Assembly (NCBI RefSeq): GCF_029193885.1
Contig: NZ_JARFVB010000011.1
Location: 1 to 64,000, forward strand
Direction: 5' to 3'
DNA: 64,000 nt
Origin: Flagellimonas yonaguniensis
GTDB taxonomy: Bacteria; Bacteroidota; Bacteroidia; Flavobacteriales; Flavobacteriaceae
In this document: in pieces, positions 11,201 to 18,522 of the stretch
Position numbering within the stretch: the stretch's first letter is position 1
Layout: each line of letters opens with the position of its first letter
The notes under the pieces: model-generated
What the model saw: the letters and a program-made list of their open reading frames with translations, nothing else
Told to the model about the DNA's origin: nothing
Database searches by the model: none
Position numbers and translations under genes: made by a program

Positions 11201-14200
11201 ATTCCCGTATTTTCATCAATATTCAAGTTTGGAGGTAGTCCTGTAGCACTATATGTTGTAACATTCGGACTGGTAGCCTCAATCTGGAGTGAAACGGCGT
11301 CTCCTTCATAATTATACTGGTCGCCCGGATTGGTAACCCCAAACGCAGCGTCCGGATTATTGGTAAGGGCTATACTTGCCGTACCCGAATTTCCATAGTT
11401 GATGGTCAGGATTGCGGTCCTATCTGGCCCTGTTCCCGATAAGGCCACACTTACTGTTCTGGTGTCATTTGGATGAAGAATTGCATTCTCCAATTCTCCT
11501 GAAGTGATACTGAAGTCGGCTGCATCGGCACCTGTAATTTCCATCGACTTCACGAACACGCCTACATTACCATCTATTAAGGAAAGGTCAATATCCACTG
11601 TCTCTCCATCGTTGATGACCACGGTACTCGGGACGGACAATGTACTTGCAACGCTTGGTGTACCCACGGGATTATCCTCTCCTAAATACTCCATGTTCTT
11701 TTGGTTTCCTCCGCCCCTACTTGGAGCTCCGGCCAAAATATGCACCCCGGGACCTGAAACAATAGCCTGAGTCCCGTGTCTTTCATAATTCATATCGGGC
11801 AATCGTTTCCATGAAGAAGTGACCGGGTCGTATTCCTCCGTTACTTTCAATGCATCGTCTGTAAGTACTCCATAGACTTCTTCATCTTGTACTTCTCCAC
11901 CGATGACGACAAGCTTATTATTGAAGTTTACCGCAGATGCCCCACCTCTTGTTGTTGGGATATTCTGTCCAGCAGGGAGCGTACTCCATGTTCCTGCCGT
12001 GAAATCATATACATCCACTTGTGGTATGGTAGGCTTCCATGTAGTCTCGCCTCCAGATTGCCTACCCGCAGCCACATACAGTTTATCAGCTATAACAACG
12101 GCCGCAAAGTGATCCCTTGCTATGGGAGCATCCGCAAGGGGAGTCCATATTCCCGTTGCCGGATCGTATTCGTCAAACCACTGTACATACCCACCGTTAT
12201 GGCCAATTGTATTACCTCCTACAATATAAAATTTATCATTATATACTACCAATCCTGTAGAACCGCGCCTTCTGCTTTCCGGAATTTCTGGTCCCTGAAT
12301 CCATTCTTGGCTTTCAGGATCAAACATCCAGATATAGTCGGCAGGAACCTCATTAGGGAAGTTGTTTGTGTTAAATGCTCCGATTATCCAAATGAGTCCA
12401 TTGTATTCGGTTGCTTGGAAGTGATTGAATTCAAAAGGAGCCGAATCCACCAAGGAAGTCCATGTATCACTGGTATAATCGTAAATATCAATGGTCTTGG
12501 CGTTTTCACGACCTCCCATAAGATAAAATTTATCTCCAGCCTGTACCAAGGAATTTTCATGCCTTGCGGTATAATTTTCATTCTCATTTTTATCGTTCCA
12601 CAGGTACTGTGAATCGATAGTCCATGTAAATACTTGACTTGATGGTGCGGATAAAGGTTTCATGGCTGTTACCACAACCGTATGAACACCATCATTACTA
12701 GGACCTCCGCTTGCAGCGGCAACTGTCACATTTCCTGTGATTTCTCCAGTTGAAGGGTTAATTGAAACCCCATCTGGATGACCGGACATATAGTAAACAA
12801 CATCCTCATTAGGGTCTCCCCCTGTTGCCGAGGCGGTTATATTAACACTGTTGGTAATTTCATTAATCTTATCCGAAATACTTGCCAATGTCAACGTTGG
12901 ATTATTGGAATCCACTTTAAATATCTCGATTCCATTGACAGATGGATTTTCCATTGGACCATGGTTAAACAAAATGTTCAACTCGCCGTCAGTCACTTCC
13001 ACTGGATAGGATAACATACCCGCCACTTCATGACCAAAACGATCGATTACATCAAAATCGCTTTCCACTGATACCCCTTCAATTAATATATCGAATATCC
13101 GATCGCCTATCTGATTCGCTCCATCATATGCATTGGCCAAATACAAGTTGACAACGTAATCCCCATTGTCAAGGTCAAGGGTATATTCCATTTCAGGTGC
13201 ACTGGATGGGTCATAGCGGTCTTCTTGAAAAAGAGCTGCAAAAGTTGAGTTGTCCATATAAGCAGGTATGGAACTGTCTCTATTCTCAAATATTGTTCCT
13301 TCAAAATCGGTAATACTTCCTGTGTTAACCGAATAGTTACCACCAGTTTGAGCTCCATTTGTGGAATTATCCTCCCATTTTGGACCAATATCGGTGGGGC
13401 TCACTTGATTTCCCCCCGCATTAATTCGAATGGCAAAAGTTTCGGTTATGATCCAAGTGAAATCCACTGAAACCGCATCACTGGTCAACCCATCACTATC
13501 ATCCACGGTTATGGTAACATTATAAGGACTTCCCGTTGCTGCTGTTTCGCTTATTGTTCCTCCTATTTGTCCATTGGTTGGTTCAATGACCAATCCTGGT
13601 GGCAAGCCTGTAGCTGAATATTGTCTATTTCCATCACCTCCAAAAGCTGACACTGCCAAATTCCCATTAAGTTGCTCCCCTTCATTTCCTATCTGATCAG
13701 CAATTGGATTCACATATATTGGGGTATCATTCTCAAAAGCATCAAGGATTTCTATGGCGTTGATCAATGGGTTTTCTGCAGCACCGTGAAAAAAGCTTAT
13801 ATTAATGGTTCCATCAGTTACTTTTAAAGTATGGGTAATTACCGTTCCTGTTTGGTGCCCGTATGTGTCGGAAAGGTCAACATCATTCAAAAGTGGTAAA
13901 ATGGTTCCCTCTATACCCACATCAAAAACTCGTTCCCCAGGTTCCGAAGTTCCTGAATAACTATTTCCCATATATAGTCGAACCTCATAGTTTCCCGGTT
14001 CGGCCACTGGAAAAGCATACGTTAAATTCGGTAATCCGGAAATATTATCAAAACGTTCTGTGGCGTATATTTCCATAGGTGTCGTTGTTTGGTTCACCGA
14101 ACCATCCACTGGCATTGTAGAAGATTCATAAACCCGGTCGTTCCCTGGGTCCAACAGATAGGGCGAACTATTCAACAACTCATCTGCTCCCCAAACCATA

Positions 14201-17200
14201 CCGCCATCTATAGCAGCCAGTTCAGGACCACCGGCGTTTACCCTATATAAGACTACGGGAGCATCACTTACGGTCACGTTAAAAGTGTCCTCCACAAAAT
14301 ACCCATCATTGTCTGTTGCTCTAATGGTAATATCCGAAATCGCAGTTACTGAGGGAAATGATAGGGTCAGTTCATTTCCGTTTAGTGCCGTACTTACATT
14401 GGTGTCGGAATTGTTTTCTACAGAATAAGTAAGATTCGCATCCCCATAGTCATCTGCAAAAAAGTTATCCAAATCAATGATTTCATCTGCAGAATCCACC
14501 ATCCTTGTAATATTTGGAATCTCTTGGGACAGGGTTGGCTCTTCACCCACTACATTAAGAAAGTCCCATGTACCTTCCAATTCCACACCAGGTGTGCCAG
14601 AAGTACCAATAAAACCAACCGCTAAATCCTGTGTGGATTGTTGGATGGCATCAAGAATACTTCCTTGTGCTGTAATAGTACCAGCATTTATTCGGCCTCC
14701 CCCATCTAACTCATATTGCAAAGTAACCTCACCATTGGATGGGTCGACCATAAAATAAAATCTGATTTCACTACTTGGGCGATCAGCTTCCGCTATGGTG
14801 ATATTGATAGGTGGCTGTGGCACATCATTGATTTCCTGAAGTGCCGTGATTCCATCGGTGGTAACCACCATTTTTATAAAATTACTTTGCGTTCCATCCC
14901 CTATAAAATGCCCCAACTCACCTCCAACTGCTGCTGTGTTTCCATAAATACGCAAAGGGCCTTCTAAGTTTATTAAATTTCCTATTGCTGTAAATACTCC
15001 GGTATTTTGATCGACCTGAACGCCATATTGATACCCTTTTTCTTGTGTATTTGTGATCCCGTTTGCGGTACCCGAGGTCATATGGGATGTCATAAGCCCT
15101 GGAGCTCCTCCTAATACATCATTGGGGTTAGGATCATTTAGATTATCTCTTCTATCCAACCAATTCAAATAATTGGGGTTGGGATCTCCATTGTTCATAA
15201 GCCCAGTTAGGCCCAAACCAAATATTCCCCCCAAACCTTGTTGATCATTAAAAAGGTCATTGTTTATAGGAATAGTAAAGGCATCACTACCCCCGACTTC
15301 AGGGTCTCCTAACTGAAAAGGGTCATTTTCATCCAAAATTCCATCATTATCGTCATCGTCGTCATTAAGGTCTGAAACAAATGGTGCTCCAGCTGACTTA
15401 TCGAAATCTGCAGGTTGGGAACCTCCGTTACAAGGATCTGTTCCATTATCCAATTCATCTTGATTGGTGTATCCATCATTGTCGAAATCAGCTAAAGGAT
15501 TACCAGCGGGATCATCACATTCAATAAAATCCTGTGGTTCAAAAACTATAATTTTCCCTCCAAGTGTACCGGCCCAAATTGTTCCAGGAAATATTTCAAA
15601 GTCTCCATTACAACTAATTCCCAAAGGGTTTCCTCCCAATCCTTCAGCAAACTTTGGAGTAAAATTTTCCAGTGTACCATCGGCATTTAACTCTACCCTC
15701 CGTAAAACTTGAGTGTTTACCCCAGCAATTAAATCACCTTGCATGGCTCCACCAAAGTTAGTCGCTGTATATTCATCAATTCCATTGGTATTCGTACCCC
15801 ATACTACGATTGGGGCATCATCATCCCCATCAGGGTTAACCAAACCAGGTCCTCTCCAATCTCCCTCCACACTATTTGCGGTTTGTACTGGAGGCCAGTT
15901 GGCAGGTAGAGCAATATCGGGATTTGAGGTTGATCCAGGCGTTGAACCGTCCGGGTCATATACTTCTGTACGAAATACAGCTCCATCAGTTCCGTTTTGG
16001 TTTGGCGCCGTATATAACCCAGCTCCTGTAGGATTTGCCCTTATTGGATTAGGATGTCCTCCATAAAAACTTCCAAAAATATAAGACTGAAGATCGGTAG
16101 TAATCAATTCTAAATGATCTTCATTGTTAATATATTCCCCGTCAGCTGTTGGGGATTGGCTACCAGGCTCTAATGGATCGTAGGCGTTGGTTACATTGGG
16201 CGTACCCTCATTAACTGGGAATCCACCCCATCCTTGATTAGCTCCATTATCGGTAACATACAAAGCCCCACTTTCAGTTACCACAATATCGTAGGCATTC
16301 CTAAACCCAGGTGATAGAATTTGGACCGGACCACCGGACACAACCATGGCTTGATTCAACCCATCGTTACCCCCAAATGGGTCGTTGACATCCACTCCAT
16401 CATAAGCCGGGTCATCAGGATCTTCAATGCCATTGACATTGGCTCTGGTTGGATCGTCCAAAGTGGGAAGGTCATAAATATACTTGCGACCAGTTAAATC
16501 GGTTTGTTCGGGCAAAGCATTTATGGCATCCAGATCAATGGACAAAATAGCTCCGGAAAGTGCATATTCGTTGGTGTACACAAAGTTTTCAGAAGGACTT
16601 CCCCCATTAGTATGCCCTCCCTGGGCCACAATTAAATATTCTTTTCCACCAATGGTAGTTACCTCCAAGCCATTTGTGGCATGGTTTTCTTCGGATCGTG
16701 GCAAACCTCTTACCAAATCCACGACATCCCACGAACTACCGTTCCAAGTAAATCTGGTAATTATCCCTGAGTTGGTATCCAAATCCACATCTCCGTTTCC
16801 TCCGCCGCTACCGGCACCAATCCGAAAATCACTTGAAGATACATAGATAACTGGATTAGAAGCAGTACCCGCTATTGTAAGGCCTGTTGTCTCCCTATTG
16901 GAACAATCGGACCCAGATTCACTACAAGGGGTTCCATCATCATCATGATTAACTATGTTCTTTACCCCTGATAGTGACTCAACCCCAGTTACGCTATAAT
17001 TGGTTGAGCTGATTCTTTCGACGTCATAAATCAAAATAGTGCCGGGATATTCCGCAACATATAGCCTTCCATCCGGGCCATACATCAAAGACGTAACCCC
17101 AGAAGGAGCATTCCCGTTAAAATTCAACTCACTCTGATCAAAATTGATCTGTGCTTGAGCATCAAAATAAAAAGCACTGGATAAAAATAGGAGGGTTCCA

Positions 17201-17241
17201 ATAGAAACCCTAAGTACATAGGAAAAGTAATTTTTTTTCAT
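8242..17241 (-). CDS. Giant T9SS-secreted protein with propeller, malectin, Kelch and PKD domains
   Basis: About 2,999 residues from the ATG at 17241; an in-frame ATG at 17259 adds six residues. I prefer 17241 because it aligns with the start of the paralog (MKKNYF versus MKENYS). In order: signal peptide (1-30), glucose/sorbosone-dehydrogenase-like propeller (about 31-575), Asp-rich Ca-binding repeats (about 580-640), ConA-like and cadherin-like segments, malectin 1 (about 1000-1170), He_PIG domain, malectin 2 (about 1275-1450), He_PIG-like domain, Kelch repeats (about 1550-1860), choice-of-anchor/Ig domains, a carbohydrate-binding-like segment starting IIEAETDFND (about 2030-2230), seven PKD domains (about 2290-2905) and a T9SS type A sorting domain (starts APNPVP; ends GIKFLVSN). 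The T9SS domain implies export through the outer membrane and surface attachment or release. A role as polysaccharide-binding adhesin or matrix protein is inferred from its lectin-like domains and EPS neighbours. Confidence 0.92.
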   Translation of the reverse strand: MKKNYFSYVLRVSIGTLLFLSSAFYFDAQAQINFDQSELNFNGNAPSGVTSLMYGPDGRLYVAEYPGTILIYDVERISSTNYSVTGVESLSGVKNIVNHDDDGTPCSESGSDCSNRETTGLTIAGTASNPVIYVSSSDFRIGAGSGGGNGDVDLDTNSGIITRFTWNGSSWDVVDLVRGLPRSEENHATNGLEVTTIGGKEYLIVAQGGHTNGGSPSENFVYTNEYALSGAILSIDLDAINALPEQTDLTGRKYIYDLPTLDDPTRANVNGIEDPDDPAYDGVDVNDPFGGNDGLNQAMVVSGGPVQILSPGFRNAYDIVVTESGALYVTDNGANQGWGGFPVNEGTPNVTNAYDPLEPGSQSPTADGEYINNEDHLELITTDLQSYIFGSFYGGHPNPIRANPTGAGLYTAPNQNGTDGAVFRTEVYDPDGSTPGSTSNPDIALPANWPPVQTANSVEGDWRGPGLVNPDGDDDAPIVVWGTNTNGIDEYTATNFGGAMQGDLIAGVNTQVLRRVELNADGTLENFTPKFAEGLGGNPLGISCNGDFEIFPGTIWAGTLGGKIIVFEPQDFIECDDPAGNPLADFDNDGYTNQDELDNGTDPCNGGSQPADFDKSAGAPFVSDLNDDDDDNDGILDENDPFQLGDPEVGGSDAFTIPINNDLFNDQQGLGGIFGLGLTGLMNNGDPNPNYLNWLDRRDNLNDPNPNDVLGGAPGLMTSHMTSGTANGITNTQEKGYQYGVQVDQNTGVFTAIGNLINLEGPLRIYGNTAAVGGELGHFIGDGTQSNFIKMVVTTDGITALQEINDVPQPPINITIAEADRPSSEIRFYFMVDPSNGEVTLQYELDGGGRINAGTITAQGSILDAIQQSTQDLAVGFIGTSGTPGVELEGTWDFLNVVGEEPTLSQEIPNITRMVDSADEIIDLDNFFADDYGDANLTYSVENNSDTNVSTALNGNELTLSFPSVTAISDITIRATDNDGYFVEDTFNVTVSDAPVVLYRVNAGGPELAAIDGGMVWGADELLNSSPYLLDPGNDRVYESSTMPVDGSVNQTTTPMEIYATERFDNISGLPNLTYAFPVAEPGNYEVRLYMGNSYSGTSEPGERVFDVGIEGTILPLLNDVDLSDTYGHQTGTVITHTLKVTDGTINISFFHGAAENPLINAIEILDAFENDTPIYVNPIADQIGNEGEQLNGNLAVSAFGGDGNRQYSATGLPPGLVIEPTNGQIGGTISETAATGSPYNVTITVDDSDGLTSDAVSVDFTWIITETFAIRINAGGNQVSPTDIGPKWEDNSTNGAQTGGNYSVNTGSITDFEGTIFENRDSSIPAYMDNSTFAALFQEDRYDPSSAPEMEYTLDLDNGDYVVNLYLANAYDGANQIGDRIFDILIEGVSVESDFDVIDRFGHEVAGMLSYPVEVTDGELNILFNHGPMENPSVNGIEIFKVDSNNPTLTLASISDKINEITNSVNITASATGGDPNEDVVYYMSGHPDGVSINPSTGEITGNVTVAAASGGPSNDGVHTVVVTAMKPLSAPSSQVFTWTIDSQYLWNDKNENENYTARHENSLVQAGDKFYLMGGRENAKTIDIYDYTSDTWTSLVDSAPFEFNHFQATEYNGLIWIIGAFNTNNFPNEVPADYIWMFDPESQEWIQGPEIPESRRRGSTGLVVYNDKFYIVGGNTIGHNGGYVQWFDEYDPATGIWTPLADAPIARDHFAAVVIADKLYVAAGRQSGGETTWKPTIPQVDVYDFTAGTWSTLPAGQNIPTTRGGASAVNFNNKLVVIGGEVQDEEVYGVLTDDALKVTEEYDPVTSSWKRLPDMNYERHGTQAIVSGPGVHILAGAPSRGGGNQKNMEYLGEDNPVGTPSVASTLSVPSTVVINDGETVDIDLSLIDGNVGVFVKSMEITGADAADFSITSGELENAILHPNDTRTVSVALSGTGPDRTAILTINYGNSGTASIALTNNPDAAFGVTNPGDQYNYEGDAVSLQIEATSPNVTTYSATGLPPNLNIDENTGIISGTIDDGFVSDGSNVFQEDGGLLIIEAETDFNDTAGGFDILTESETTYLLSTTDHFGNTNGQTVSYEFQIDNPGVYRFHMKSDYSGGSSTDKNDIWFKIDNTPDVHFFTVQGGSLTSTTEFENILGGGVSSKTIYYPAGNAEGRPDYGSLNPGVNGFFKLYRSGSGGNKWDGQTIDSNGFPVYVYFPSTGTYTIQTSERSEGHKLDRFALAHIDLVGTGEPIDTLDGPESQQGEGTQNPGAAVDSPYSVSVNVTDNGDPAGNETVDFLWYIGVSGELIAVPEADVVSGVVPLTVNFTGSNSLDDAGVTSYLWSFNDGTGTTSSQADPTYEFTEIGTYVVDLTVEDADGGSDTNTITIDVTGTGVAPTAVASADITEGEATLEVIFDGSGSTDDIQIESYAWDFGDSNTATEQNPTHSYTTPGIYTAVLTVTDIEGLTDTAELTITVNQPNEAPTAVAMASQESGPAPLQVEFMSAGSSDDIGIISYAWDFGDGGTSTESNPTYIFNTTGVYDVVLTVTDGGGLTGTDTITITVTNQDPIAVIAATPDNGEAPLEVSFTGSGSTDNIAVDSYAWDFGDGATSTEADPVHTYTDPGNYNAELTVTDNEGATATVSVLIQVTQVGGNQAPEAVATANPTEGKAPLPVIFNAGGSSDDVGIDSYFWEFSDGRTSVQMNPVLTFENAGTYDATLTVTDEAGLSDSVTIQIVVTEAVGNQAPEAIVTATPENGNAPLEVSFMGGNSLDDVAIVSYEWDFGDGNSSTETNPKHTYTTPDTFTASLTVTDGEGLTDTATITIQVTEEGGNQAPETVVSATPESGNAPLEVTFTGSDSSDDVAVVAYAWDFGDGTSSSDANPVHTYSEAGNYTAELTVTDGEGLTDTATVEIEVIESESETDATAIIAPNPVPITDETVSIQMSELPESIVVTTIHLHDSMGRLVGTFDPGQTYDNSLDAYRVPVFNLRSGLYYVTLELSDGDPIGIKFLVSN
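8545..10365 (-). repeat. Seven tandem PKD-domain repeats inside the giant protein
   Basis: Seven units of about 87-89 residues each carry the PKD pattern (YAWDFGDG, a T-Y turn, then LTVTD). Units 4-7 are the most alike and share linkers of the NQAPEA type, suggesting recent duplication. They probably form a rigid stalk between the lectin-like head and the T9SS domain. Confidence 0.85.
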
Positions 17242-17259
17242 GGTATTGGTATCGTTCAT

Positions 17260-17562
17260 AGCAAAAGGCCAGAATTCTTTCTAACACTCAAAAATAATAG
17301 ATTAGCCCCCCCCCCTTCAATATGATGGTTTTTATTCGATTAAACTGAATGCTTTATCGTTCAATGACCAAGTCCCTTTTGGAAAAACAGGTTCCCTTTA
17401 TTTGGACAAAAAACAAATAGAAGGAATGGGCGGTTGGTCATCCTTGAGTATGTAAAAAACACTAGGCAGAATGTAAATGGCAAATCTTTATTTTGCGTTG
17501 CAATACGCTAAATCTGCTTGGAATAAATATTACGTCAGGTTATTGAAAAGGTTTCTGGTACC
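17260..17562. other. Intergenic region between the giant gene and the GT14 gene
   Basis: This 303-base gap holds the candidate promoter and C-tract at 17289-17320. The rest (17321-17562) is A/T-rich; I saw no convincing hairpin terminator for the GT14 gene and no supported small gene. Confidence 0.5.
17289..17320 (-). promoter_or_regulatory. Candidate promoter with ten-C tract in its spacer
   Basis: On the minus strand the sequence has TTG (17318-17320), a 21-base spacer, then TATTTTTG (17289-17296), matching the Bacteroidota consensus TTG-N17-23-TAnnTTTG. The spacer contains a ten-base C homopolymer on the plus strand (17306-17315; ten G on the coding strand). Transcription would begin near 17282, about 20-40 bases before the giant gene's ATG. 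Slippage in the tract would change promoter spacing. Confidence 0.6.
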
Positions 17563-18426
17563 CTATTGGATTTTATCCAGAATTCTTTCTATTACCTTTG
17601 AATCCTTGTTCATCGAAAACTTTCTACTGAACAGGGCTTTGGAAGCCATAAGCTCATCAAACTCAGCATTGGTCCATGTATAGGGCTTTCCTCGATCCCA
17701 ATCAATCAATCGTGCATAACTCATGGATGAGGAGTGACTATCTTTAAATTCAGAGTTCATCAAAAGTGTCTGCATAAATACCTCATCATTGAAAAATCCA
17801 TTATCAAAGTTTTCTGCAATGAACTTCTCCTTTTCTACAATATACTTCGCAAAATCGTTGGTAATGCTGAACCAAGCCTGTCCCCAATAAAAATCTTTTA
17901 TATCCATCCTTCTTTTTCTATTGATGAACAAACATGCTTGCAAAGCTGCAAAGGGATAACGTAGAGAACGCGACCACTTTCTGGGAAGTCTTTTGTTAAT
18001 ATTGATAAAGTGATAGTATTTAAAACGACTGGCAATTTTCCAAGTAGTTACCTTAGTAACCGACAGGAATTGTTGTCCGTGATTCTCCTTAAAGAAATCG
18101 TGTATATAATCTTGACTCTTTATAGGAAGGTCCACTCCGGAAATCAAGTGGTAATATGCATAATTTCCTTTAATTGCAGCCTTCAATAATCGCAGCTCAC
18201 AATCTATTTGGCTGTACCCTGACCAATAAATCGGCTTTCTTTCAATAAAGAAAACATTGGAAAAACTGCATTTCTTTTTTATCTCCTCCTCTGTAATGGC
18301 ATTGAATTTTTCATCTAGATGGATATATATATCATTTCTTTTATCATCCAACACTTTAATAAGCTTACACAACAGTTCTGGTTCGTTATGGGCCATAACC
18401 AAATATGCATGTTTCGTATTTTCCAT
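17563..18426 (-). CDS. Core-2/I-branching-type glycosyltransferase (GT14)
   Basis: This 287-residue cytosolic protein resembles the GT14 beta-xylosyl/N-acetylglucosaminyl-transferase family. It begins with the typical YLVMAHNEPELL followed by IYIHLDEK, then IYWSGYSQIDCELRLLKAA, YYHLISGVDLPIKS and a late FFNDEVFMQTLL segment containing acidic residues. There is no signal peptide or membrane helix. It lies 96 bases downstream of the wzc-like gene on the same strand and may be co-transcribed with it. Its role, adding a branch or side sugar to the exopolysaccharide, is inferred from context; donor and acceptor are unknown. Confidence 0.85.
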   Translation of the reverse strand: MENTKHAYLVMAHNEPELLCKLIKVLDDKRNDIYIHLDEKFNAITEEEIKKKCSFSNVFFIERKPIYWSGYSQIDCELRLLKAAIKGNYAYYHLISGVDLPIKSQDYIHDFFKENHGQQFLSVTKVTTWKIASRFKYYHFININKRLPRKWSRSLRYPFAALQACLFINRKRRMDIKDFYWGQAWFSITNDFAKYIVEKEKFIAENFDNGFFNDEVFMQTLLMNSEFKDSHSSSMSYARLIDWDRGKPYTWTNAEFDELMASKALFSRKFSMNKDSKVIERILDKIQ

Positions 18427-18522
18427 TACAAACTGATTGTGATTTGAAGTTTTGATTTCCTATAAAAATTAGATAGCACCCTTAAGAAGTCTTTGTTAGG
18501 TCGTCTGTTAGAGTGATTAGCA

